NCBI GenBank assembly: GCA_046351455.1
Contig: JAXLYM010000023.1
Location: 1-64,000, forward strand
Direction: 5' to 3'
DNA from: JADJRH01 sp046351455
GTDB lineage: Bacteria; Myxococcota_A; Polyangia; Polyangiales; Polyangiaceae
Length of the DNA stretch: 64,000 nucleotides
Shown: positions 40,801 to 50,901 of the stretch, piece after piece
Position numbering within the stretch: the stretch's first letter is position 1
How the letters are laid out: each line of letters begins with the position of its first letter
The notes under the pieces: model-generated
What the model was told of the DNA's origin: nothing
Database searches by the model: none
What the model saw: the letters and a program-made list of their open reading frames with translations, nothing else
Position numbers and translations under genes: made by a program

Positions 40801-42177
40801 ATCCCTGGCTGCCGAGCTCACTCCCATCCTCGACACGCTCGCGATCGACGCGGAGACGCCCGTGTGCGGGGCGCCGGAGAGGCCTCCTCTCGCCGCCGCG
40901 ATGAGCGCCCTCGATCTCGATCGCCCGCGCTCGCAGGCGGAGGCCCTCGCCCTGTGCGCGCGCATCCTTACCGACGGCGTGCGCACGGCCCACCCGCGGT
41001 GTTTCGGGTGGCTGAACCCGACGACGTTGCCTGAGGCGGCGATCGCAGATCTCCTCGTATCCCAGGTCAACCCGCAGCTCGCGGTGCGCGCGACGAGCCC
41101 GGCGGCGGTGGCGGCGGGGGAGCGGGTGCTCGGCGATCTGGCCGGCTTCTTCGGGCTCCCGAAGGAGGCGACTGGCCTGTTCACGAGCGGCGGCAGCGAG
41201 GCGAACGCCGCCGCGAATCGCCGCGCTCGATCGCATCGGGGATTCGCCGGCCGCGGGCTCGCGGGGCGGGGCGCGGCGCCGGTGTTCGATCTCCGCGGAG
41301 GCGCACCGCAGTTTGGAGAAGATCGCTCAGGCCGTGGGGCTCGGGCGCGCGGCGATGCGGGTCGTCCCTTCGGACTGCCACTTTCAGCGGACACGGGCGC
41401 GCTCGCGGAGGCGATCGAGCGCGATCGGCGTGACGGACTCGCACCTTCCTCGTCGTCGCGACGGCGGGCACCACCAACGTGGGAGCCATCGATCCGTTGC
41501 CGGAGATCGCCGATCTGTGCGCGCGCCACGGGCTGTGGATGCACGTCGACGCGGCGTGGGGCGGCGCGGCGGCGCTCTCACCGCGGCTGCGGCCGCTCCT
41601 TCGAGGCATCGAGCGCGCGGACTCCATCACGTTCGATCCGCACAAGGGGTTAGCCATGCCCCTCGGGACGGGAGCCGTCTTCTTCCGGAGCGCCAGAGCC
41701 CTGCGCCCGACCTTCTGCCCCGATGCGCCGTACGTCGCGCCGCCCGAGGCCCCGCAAGACCCTTGTGCGCCTCCCATTCCATGGTCGCGCCGCTTCATCG
41801 GCCTTCGGCTGCTCCTGCCGCTCCTCGTCACGGGGTGGGGCGCGATGGCGAGGCGCTTCGGGCATCAATGTGCGATCGGGGACGTGCTCCGAGAGAAGCT
41901 CGCCGTCGATGGATGGGAGATCCTCTCGGCCAGTCCGCTCGCGACCGTTTGCTTCGCCGACGCCGGCAATACCGGCGCCGCGCACCACGAGGCCCTCGCG
42001 AACGCCGTCGCCGCCCGCGGCCGCGCGACGGGTCGCGTCCACGCATGTCAGGACCGAGCCGCGCTCCGTGCCTGTGTGACGAGCTTCGAGACCACTCCTG
42101 CCGACGTCGACGTGCTCCTGGAAGAGCTGTCTCTCGCGCGCGAGGAGTGGCGTCCGTGCTTGAACGGCGCTCCTTGA
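40797..42177 (+). pseudogene. PLP-dependent (group II) decarboxylase, frameshifted
   Basis: The joined frames give about 455 residues. HPRCFGWLNPTTLPEAAIAD and TGLFTSGGSEANAAA match the cofactor-binding start of aromatic-L-amino-acid/glutamate decarboxylases. VATAGTTNVGAIDPLPEIAD, then WMHVDAAWGGAA, and FDPHKGLAMP, with the PLP-binding Lys, complete the active site. The C-terminal domain follows to PADVDVLLEELSL. Frame changes lie near 40800, 41215, 41290 and 41450. It would make an amine from an amino acid, probably for a secondary metabolite given its neighbours (inference). Confidence 0.8.
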
Positions 42178-43728
42178 AGACTCCACCGCTCGGCGCGATC
42201 TCCGGCCCCGCGTTCTGGGCGGCCTCCAAGCTGCGCGTGGCGCAGTGGGACTCCCCCATGCGCGCGATCCGGAGAAGGTGCAGCTCGCGACGCTGCTGTC
42301 CCTGTGCGATTCCGCGAAGAACACCGAGATCGGGCGGGCGCTCCGCCTCGGCGACGTCCGCGGTTATCGCGACTTCAGGATCGGGTGCCGCTCCTTCCTA
42401 CGCTGAATACGAACCGTATTTTCTCCGCATGCGCGCGCGGGGGGGGGGGGGCGTGCTCTGGCCGGGGCTGGTGCCTTATTTCTGCCAGTCCTCGGGAACC
42501 TCCAACACGCCGGCCAACGTCAAGCACCTGCCTGTCTCGGAGCAGCAGATCGTCTGGCAACAAGCCTCCGGGGTCGACCTCGCCGCGCGCTACGTGGTGA
42601 TGTCGGGCGACAAGGCGTTCACGAGCGGATACACACTGGCATGTTGGCCGCCCGGCGTCCTCAAGACCGAGGGGCCCGTGCAGATGGTGAGCATCCAGGG
42701 CTCATGTCCCACCGGATGCCGCGCATCGCGCCTCATCAACCTGCCGGAGCGAGATTCGCGACATCGAGGACTGCGGGGCAGAAGCTCACGCGCATGGCGG
42801 AGGCCTACTTGGATCACGACGTCCGCGCGATGAGCGGCATACCGATGCTGGTTCTCGCTGGTGTTCGATCGGCTGCTCGCGGCGGCCCGCGCGCGCGGTC
42901 GGCGCGTCACGACGGTCTCGGAGATATGGCCTCATCTGAAGGTGCTGTTCGGCGGCGGCGTGCCGTCGAGCCCGTACCGCCCGGCGATCACGGAGCGCTT
43001 CGGAAAGCCGCTCGTCTTCATCGACAACCACAACGCGACGGAGGGCGGCATCCTCGCGGCGACAGACCAGGACGGCGACGGGTCGCTCCTGATCCTGCCG
43101 CATCGAGGGGTGTTCTTCGAGCTCGTGCGGCGCGAGGAGCACGGGGATCCGGGCGCGCGCCGCGTGCCTCTCTGGGAGGCCGAGTTGGGCGTGGACTACT
43201 CCGTCGCGCTCACCACCTCTTCCGGGCTCTTCGGCTACCTCATCGGCGATCTGGTGCGCTTCACGAGCCTCTTTCCGCATCGCATCACGTGTTCGCGGGG
43301 CGCGTGAGCGGGATGCTCTCTCTGACACAGAGGCTGACGACCTCGCTGGAGCTGGAGCGAGCCGTGGAGTCCGCCGTGGCCGAGGTGCCTTGTGCGATCG
43401 TCGATTTCGCCGCCGCGACCGGGTGCGCCCCGAGGACGGCCCTTTGGGACGGTATCTGTTCTTCATCAATTCGAGCGAGCGCCCGAGGATATGGCCGCGT
43501 TCACGCGCGCGGTCGATCAGGGGCTGTGCCGGCAAAACCACGTGTACGAGATTCATCACCGAAAACCAGGTCGCCATCCTGCCGCCGGAGGTGATCCCGC
43601 TCATCGGGCGGCGCTGCGACGGTTCATGGCGGCGCTCGGTCGAAGAGCTTTCAGCGAGTTCCCCGCGTCCTCGACCCCGCAAAGAGAGAGCGATCCGCGC
43701 CTTCGAGCGCCGGACCCAGGAGGCATGA
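42147..43728 (+). pseudogene. GH3-family acyl-acid-amido synthetase, frameshifted
   Basis: GTG at 42147 overlaps the end of the decarboxylase gene. Recognisable GH3 motifs in order are GLVPYFCQSSGTSNTPANVK (ATP-binding), HLKVLFGGGVPSSPYRPAIT, LVFIDNHNATEGGILAATDQ, LWEAELGVDYSVALTTSSGLF, and FAGRVSGMLSLTQRLTTSLE. The family joins carboxylic acids to amino acids or amines through an acyl-adenylate. Frame changes lie near 42265, 42380, 42730, 42850, 43290 and 43430. A run of 13 G at 42439-42451 falls inside the gene, where the family text needs fewer bases. Its stop overlaps the next start (ATGA). Confidence 0.8.
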
Positions 43729-45261
43729 AAATGCGCCTCGTCTTCGTGTCGATCCCCGTATGTCCGCCCGGTGCCGGCGAGCGACGCGCCGGGGCGGAGA
43801 GCGCTGCAACGGCGAGACATTGATTCTGCAAGGCGCCGGGCTGTACGTGAACAGCGTCGCCAGACGCTCTCTCTGCCGCGGTCTGTGGGCATTGGCGACG
43901 GCTTATACCGCGACGCGGGCCACAGGTCACCTGGATCGACGCCGGAGATGAGATCTGTTAGGTCGCCCGGAGACAATGGCCAGGATCGCGCTCGCCACGA
44001 AGAACGCCGATCAGCTCTGGATTAACATGCGATGACACCCACCGGGCACGTCTGTCTCCAGATCGCTCGGGAGGCGAAGCGCCGGAACCAAGATCGCCGT
44101 CCTCCTCGGCGGGCCCCACGCGAGCGCCCGTTACCGCGAGATCCTCACGGAGCACCCGGAGATCGATCTGGCCTCCACAGGCTTCGAGTCGAGCAGCCGC
44201 TGGCCGCCGTTGCGAGCGTCTGTCCGAGATGCCCGCGGCCGCCACGCGCGACGAGGCGGCTCCATCCAGATCGCTCGGCGAGAGCACAGGCACGTACGTG
44301 GAGAGGGTCGCGCCGGAGATCCTGGAAAAGGCCGATTCGTGAATACCCTCAACGTGTCGTCGTCGGTCGGGTGCGCCTTCTCGTGCGCCTTCTGCGTGGA
44401 CGGCCGCCTCCGCCTGCGATCGCGCGCCCTGGATGGATTGAGAGAGGAGCTACTGAGCTACGATCGGACGCTGCCGCCGGGCACGCTCGTGCACTTCTTC
44501 GACACCGTGTTCGGGCTCCCGCGGGCGTACTTCGACGAGCTGTCCGATTTCCTGGCCACGGAGACGCATCGCATCGTGTTCAGTTGCGACGTGAAGGCCA
44601 ATGTCGTGACGGACGAGCTCGCGGCGCGGTCGCGCGCGCGCCCACGAGTCCGACTCGTGTCCTTGGGCGTCGAGACGAGCCAGGAGACGGTGCTCCGCCT
44701 CACGCGGAAGAGCCAGGGTTTCATGGATTGCATCGCCGCGGCGCACGCTCCGGCGCCACCTGCCGAATGCGATCCTCAAGGCGTACTGGATCCTGGGGCT
44801 GCCCGGGACCACGGCGGAGCGCGCGCAGCAGACCTCGCCGCGGCGGAGGCGCTCCTCCGAGAGGGGTGTTCGACATCGTGTCTCCGAAGTTCTTCGTGCC
44901 TTATCCGGGGACGCCTTACTGGGATGCTCCGGCGCGACACGGACTCGATCACGAGCCGCGATCTGCACGACTACGATCGCTTCCACACGCCGCCGGTGTG
45001 CCACACCCCGACAACCTCGGCGCCGCGGATCTCGCGCGCCTGCTCGTCACGTACGAAGAAGGCGCTCTCCGCGCATGCGCGCGGCGACTGGGTGAGCAGT
45101 GGCCTCTACTCCGCGAGGACCTCGGGACACGGTCCCCGTTACAATGGCCATCTGTACGACGTGGGGCCGGCGCTCTCGGGGGCGGGGCGCGCGGGCCTTC
45201 GGGGCCTGTCACGGTGCGTCCGCCTTCGTGCGCCGCGCTCGCCGAGCGTCCAGCCACGTGA
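43725..45261 (+). pseudogene. B12-binding-domain radical SAM protein, frameshifted
   Basis: ATG at 43725 starts MKMRLVFVSIPVCPPGAGER. The cobalamin-binding part is scattered over frames (LILQGAGLYVNSVA; KIAVLLGGPHASARYREILT). The radical SAM core has CAFSCAFC (C-x3-C-x2-C) after NTLNVSSSVG, then SYDRTLPPGTLVHFFDTVFG and VRLVSLGVETSQETVLRLTR. The end reads DYDRFHTPPVCHTP and NLGAADLARLLVTYEEG. Such enzymes methylate unactivated carbons or rearrange rings in natural-product pathways. At least five frame changes break it. It is the last plus-strand gene of the cluster. Confidence 0.78.
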
Positions 45262-47737
45262 GCGCGGCCGGCGGGAGCAGCACCGCCGCGAGGAGCACGT
45301 CACCTCCCCGGCACCGCCGCGACTCCCATGCTCCGAACCGCGTAGTTCTTGGAGCGGGCCAGGGGCAGAATGGCCGAGCAGCGTGTCCTCGAACAGAGCA
45401 CCACCGCGCCCCCCGTCGAGCGAACCGCGGCGAGCGCGCTGCCCGGACGCCCTCGCGATACCGCTCCATGATGTTCACCACGCATAATCGACGCTGATGC
45501 CGAACGTGAGCGGCGGCGCGATGAGAGTTGAGGAAGTTGAGCTTCACCTGGCCGAGGCTCAGGAGGCCGAGCAGCAAGCACTCGCCCGCGAGCAGAGAGG
45601 CGATCACGATCGCCGACGATTTGCCGCCGCGGAACGCGATCACGACCACGAGCAGCGTGGCCAGGAACGACGCCAAGAGGGCCTTCGGAACATCGGAGAG
45701 CACGGCTGCCCACATGTCCGCGTAGATCACGCTCCTGCCGGAGCCGAACACGACACTGCCGCATCGTCCGGGTCAGCCGCCGGAATCCGCCCACAAGAAA
45801 GGTACTTCGCGTCGTTCGTGAGGTCGTAGCGCGTCGGGGTGATGTAGACGATCCGGCCGCGCGTGCCGTCTCGCTCGACAGGCGCGCGACGCCGTCCGGC
45901 GATCCGCGAGGCCGAACGGCGCGATGTCGTCGGGGAGCAGCAGATCCTTGATCTTGTCCCAGTCCAGTCACCGAGAAGATTAGCACTCGGCAGGCCCGGA
46001 GCACGCGCTCTTTCAGCTCCCGGAGCACGAGATCTTGTCGGCTTGACTCTTCGGGACGAAGTCTTGCAGCGCGATCACGTCGCTGAAGGGCCCATTGTTC
46101 AGGGGCGCCGCGTCGCGCCGCGCGAGGCTTCTGTTTGAGCAGGGCCACCTGCTCCGGCCGAGCGACGAGGATGGCCATTCCATTGAGGCCCACGTATCCG
46201 GTGATGTCCACGCCAGATCGACGAGCCGCAGCTCTTCCCGGACCCTTGGTGTGTGCTCGCTCTGCACCTTTGAGGTCGTACTCCATGGGATCGGTCAATC
46301 GATGGCGATACGTATACAGGACCCCGCCGCGCAGAGGAGGAGCCCTCGTCACCAGCCCGGGAGCGGCGCGCGCCGGCGAGCGCGGCGAACGGCTTCCCGA
46401 AGGCATCCCGTCCTCTGTCACCTTGCCGAGGCGCCCGAGGACGCCGCCCGCTTCGCGTCGAGGGGAGATGCGCTCGATCACGGCCAGTATCGAGGGCAGC
46501 GTGAACGTCGCCGTCCAGCAGAGGAGCACCCCACGCCGCCGATCGCCCCGAAATCGCGGAACCCGCGGAACTCCGTCACGGGCCAGCGAGCCGTACGCTG
46601 CGGTCCTGGCGAAGGCCGCGGTGAGCGTCGGGGTCCAGGCAAAGGTGCGTTGCGCGATCCGAGCGCCTGTCGAGCGTCGCGCCGCCCCGTCGCGCCTCCA
46701 GATAACGAGCCATGGATGAGCCAGCGAAAGCGACGCCGTCGCCGGCGACGATGCTGAACAGAAACCCGTCGCCATGTTCAAATGGCCGATGACGAGCTGG
46801 GTGAGGCTTTCATGTCCGTCGCTACGATGGAGATCGTCAGCGTCATCGCGATGAGGGCCCGGAACCGCAGGAAATATAGGAGAACCACGCCCGCGAGCAA
46901 GATATCGTTTGTCAATCCGGATCCGGTGAGGTCGTCGATCATCAGGTGTATTCTGACAGGCCGATCACCAGATCGCCCGTCAACCCGTAGCGGATCGACG
47001 CGGAAGCTCTGCGGGCGGACGCGCTCCACGGCCCGCGCACGCGCCGCAGGGTGTCGTTGGCCTTCTCGATCTACTGCCCATCACGCTGATCGGATGGCGA
47101 CGACGAGGACCTTGCCGTCCTGCGACTGGTAGTAGCCGTCGGGGAAGCGCGGCCTCCTTCGGTCGTAGAGCCCGAGCTGCCGCTGGATGGAGTCCACGGA
47201 GAGCTCCGGCGGAGGGTCGTCGTCGAGGAGAGTGCCTGTGGCCTTCTGCACCTCGTATTCGAAGCGAGCGTCGATGTCGTCGCGCAGCTCGTCGAGCAGC
47301 TGTTCGGTCCGCGAAGAGGCCGGCGCGAGGGCGCATGAAGGCGACGGCGTCGTGGCAACTCGTCCTCCACGGCGCCCACCCACGGAGGCCCCACGCCCTG
47401 GAGCGCTCCACCACGAGCGCGTCCGCGGCCTGACGTGCGCGCCCGCGTGTCGTCCCCCTCCAGCACCACGAAGATCGTCGAGATACCGGCTGTGCGCTCC
47501 GCCACCCGGTGGAGAGCCTGCACGCTCTTCCGCGACTCCCCGGGAGCAAGCGCTTCGAGGCCGGTCTGCACGGTGAGCCGCGTCGCGAGGAGAGCGCTTG
47601 CAGCGGTGATCAGGAGGATCACGAGCAGCACGACGGACGGGCGGCGAACCTGCGTGTCGAGGAGGCTCTCTGCCGCCCGGGCGAGCCAGCGCGTGAGAGG
47701 CTTTCCGGAAGCTCGCGGAGAGGGTGGGCGCTTCCAC
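45209..47737 (-). pseudogene. MMPL/RND-family exporter, frameshifted
   Basis: On the minus strand, N-terminal text around 47737-47450 reads VVLLVILLITAASALLATRLTVQ, then TGLEALAPGESRKSVQALHR and GISTIFVVLEGDD. The middle contains GLTNDILLAGVVLLYFLRFR (first membrane block) and the C-terminal block contains ALLASFLATLLVVVIAFRGG, then SLLAGECLLLGLLSLGQVKLNFLN. This is the layout of an MMPL-type lipid or metabolite exporter, about 840 residues if repaired. Many frame changes break it. It is convergent with the biosynthetic genes and overlaps the end of the radical SAM gene. Export of that cluster's product would be logical (inference). Confidence 0.72.
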
Positions 47738-48009
47738 GAGGCGATTGTCTCACACCCAGTGGGGCCCCTGTGCGCGATCTCGGGCGCGGCAGAGATTTCG
47801 TCCGAGAACGCGGGTCGGGCGTCGCGGGTAGCAGGGATCGTCTACCAAGAGCGGGAGACGGGTCGTCCTTGAATACCTGCTAGAAGCTGACCCTTCGCGG
47901 GGGCCTCGGCGCGGACGCGGTATCTCGAGCGTGCGAATCACCTGTTCGAACGCCCGCGGATACGCCCTCGCCGAGGATCGCGGCAAGGGACGGAAAGGCG
48001 GGCGCGGCC

Positions 48010-49633
48010 ATGACGCGGAGAACGCGGGGATCCGGCCTTCTTGGCGGTGGCGGCGATGGTGGGTTGTGGGCTCGGCGGTCCGTCGAATCCGGCGGCGGGC
48101 GAAGGCGGAGGGGCCGGCTCACCGGCGGCGCCGCAAGGATGGAGAGACGTTATCCACGGGCCCGCGCCGAGCGTCGATTCGACCCGGGGAGCTGCGCGGG
48201 CGATCTCGCGTCGTGCACGATGTCCTTCCTTTCGGCCGATCGGCGCACACCGTGGCGCGGAAGAGCGACGGCACGGTGTGGAGCTGGGGCAATGACGTGC
48301 TCGGCCAGCTCGGTGACGGCGGCCCGTTCACCGGCTTCAGCGCGACGCCGGTCCAGGCGATCGGCCTCGGCGGCGTCACCGCGGTCGCGACGAACGTCTA
48401 TCACACGGTCGCTTTGAAGAGCGACGGCACGGTCTGGGACTGGGCCAACCTCACCGGCCAGATCGGAGACGGCACCACGACGGACAGGGACGCTCCGTTC
48501 CACGTCCCCGGCCTGACGGGCATGATCGGTGTTTCTGCGGGCTGGTGCATCACAATCGTCGCCTTGAAGAGCGATGGCACGGTGTGGACTGGGGCGGCAA
48601 CGGCGAAGGCCAGCTCGGAGACGGCACCACGGACGACCGCCCTGACCCGGTGCAGGTGGGCGTGACGGGGATCGTCGCGATTGCGGCCGGCTGGTATCAC
48701 ACGTTGGCGCTGAAGGGCGACGCACGGTCTGGGGTTGGGGCTACAACAACACTCGCCAGCTCGGGAGACGGTACACCACGACCGAGCGGACGACTCCGGT
48801 GCAGGTGATCGGCCTCTCCGGCGTCATCGCCATCGCGGCGGCGCCCTTTCACAACGCGCTGAAGAGCGATGGTACGGTGTGGTGTTGGGGCTACAACGCG
48901 ACAGGCGGGCTCGGCGACGGCACCACCGAGAGCTGCGCCTGTGCAGGTGGTGGGGCTCGACGACATGATTGCGGTGTCCGCGAACGATCATCACACGATG
49001 GCGCTGAAGAGCGATGGTACGGTGTGGGGCTGGGGCGAGAACTACTATCATCAGCTCGGCAATGACACCGTCGGAGATCACAGCCCCACGCCCGTGCAAG
49101 CGCTGGGGATCGGTGGGATCGTGGCCGTCGCGGCGGGGGATCCAGCACTCGATGGTGTTGAAGAGCGATGGCACGGTGTGGGGTTGGGGCGCGAACGACA
49201 ACAGCCAGCTCGGCGACGGTGAGACCACCGACGCCAGCGCCACGCCAGTGTGCAGGTGCTGGGGCTGAACCTCGCGGAGGATGCCTGTCACTCGATGCCT
49301 GTGTGCGGCGCCCTGACGGGCATGTGCGCGGCGGTGGAGAAGAGCTGTCCACTCCGAATGCCACCTTGCGGGGACGTGCGATCCGACAAGGCCAGTGCAA
49401 TCACCCCGCGGCCCCGAACGGCGCACCCTGCAGCGACGGCAACGCCCGCCGCACGACCGGCGACAAGTGCTACGGCGGCGCCACCAGCGGTCACGCCGTG
49501 CGCAACGGCGCTCACTGCGACGACGACGACGCGTGCGCAACCCCGACATCTGTATTCACGGCATCTGCGAGGGCAAGCAGCCGAAGCACTGCTGTTCCGG
49601 CCTCGTGCGACCCCGGCCGGCGCCTGCGAGTGA
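48010..49633 (+). pseudogene. RCC1-repeat lipoprotein, frameshifted
   Basis: ATG at 48010 leads, after an early frame change, into FLAVAAMVGCGLGGPSNPAA, a lipoprotein-like signal. At least six RCC1 blades follow in changing frames, each with HTVALKSDGTVWSWG-like text (SDGTVWSWGNDVLGQLGDG, SDGTVWCWGYN, SDGTVWGWGENYYHQLGNDT, SDGTVWGWGANDNSQLGDGE). A Cys-rich end has ACHSMPVCGALTGMCAAVEK, then CSDGN, typical of myxobacterial surface proteins. The blades form a seven-bladed propeller used in binding. A second RCC1 gene is intact at the right edge of the window, which suggests this one is damaged rather than unusual. Confidence 0.75.
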
Positions 49634-49769
49634 GAGGCGCAGGCCGGAATCACGCAGAGAGGCGACAGAATCGTACCGCACGACCGGGTTGACGCGGATC
49701 CGCCGCTCGTGCAGAGCGGTCTCGTGCACCCGATCCGTCCCATCCCCGGCGCCGCCCGGAGGCGTATTC

Positions 49770-50788
49770 GTCCTCTCCCGGCCTCGCGCTCCTGCTGCTC
49801 GCGGTCGTGCTTCGGGACGACCGCGTGCGTCCCCTCGGTATCGCCGCTGTCCGGAGCCGGAGACGGCGCACGAGGAATGCCGCGGGAGAAGCAGGCCTCT
49901 CCGGCAGGTCTCTACCGGGATATCCGAACAGGGCAGCTCGCGGACGGGGTCACGGCGTACGAGCCGGCCTACGAGCTGTGGAGTGACGGCGCCGCGAAGA
50001 AGCGGTGGATCTGGCTGCCTCCGGGCGCCACGATCGACGCCGCCGACATGGATGCGTGGCGGTTCCGCGGGGACGAGGATCTGGAAAGAGTTCGTCCGCG
50101 ATGGAGTGCGCGCGGAGACTCGGCTTCCTCGAAAAGACGGGTCCCGGGCCGGAGGACTGGTTCGCGATGGCGTATCTCTGGCGTGCGGACGGCGCCGACG
50201 CGGTCGCGGCGCCGCAGGGGCGATGGACGTCCTCGGCGACGCACGATGTCCCGCCCGCGCGCGACTGCACCCGGGTTGTCACCGCCGGCACCCCCGGAGG
50301 CGTGCTCGGCTTCGGGGCGATTCAATTGAACCACAAGGCCGCAGAAGGAGTGGTCGCTGGACAGGCTCGTTCAGGAGGGGCGACTGCACGGCGGGACAGC
50401 CACCGTCCGTCCCGTCCCCGGCGACGAGCGCACGCAGAAGGTGCTCGGTTATCTGCACGCCAATTGCGCGCACTGCCACAATGAGCATCGCCCTCCGGAG
50501 CTGCCGGGCGGCCGCTGCTACAACCCGCGGAGCCACCTCGATCTGTCCCTCCGCGTCGCCGACCTCGGCTCCGTGGAGCAGACAGCCACGTATCGAACGG
50601 CGATGGGCAAGGAGATCGTGGCCGGAGCCCCGGAGTCGAGCTCCCTTTACAAGCGATCGAGAGGCGATCTAGCGCTGTTCCAGGCCCGGATGCCGCCGCT
50701 CGCGAGCGAGGTGATGGATCCGGCGTTGTTGCCGCTGCTGGAGGGATGGATTCGCGATCTGGGGGCGGCCCATCCGGCCGTGAAGTGA
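49770..50788 (+). pseudogene. c-type cytochrome (SO_2930-like), frameshifted
   Basis: After a hydrophobic leader (LALLLLAVV) that changes frame into FGTTACVPSVSPLSG, the text YELWSDGAAKKRWIWLPPGA, DWFAMAYLWRADGADAVAAP and GGVLGFGAIQLNHK matches diheme cytochromes of the SO_2930 kind. The first heme site is disrupted by a shift at 50271-50285 (CTR where CTRCH is expected). The second, NCAHCH, is intact at about 50463-50480. The end, from 50441, is uninterrupted. It would work in the periplasm in electron transfer. Frame changes near 50090, 50280 and 50350 prevent a complete product. Confidence 0.72.
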
Positions 50789-50901
50789 AGGCCGTGGCTC
50801 GTGCTCGTCGGCGCTGCCCGGGTCACCCGGCCGTGGGAATTTTCATCGCGGGTCCGTTGCCGGCTTGATCCGCGCACCCGGAAGGCGGCACCGTTCGCCC
50901 C

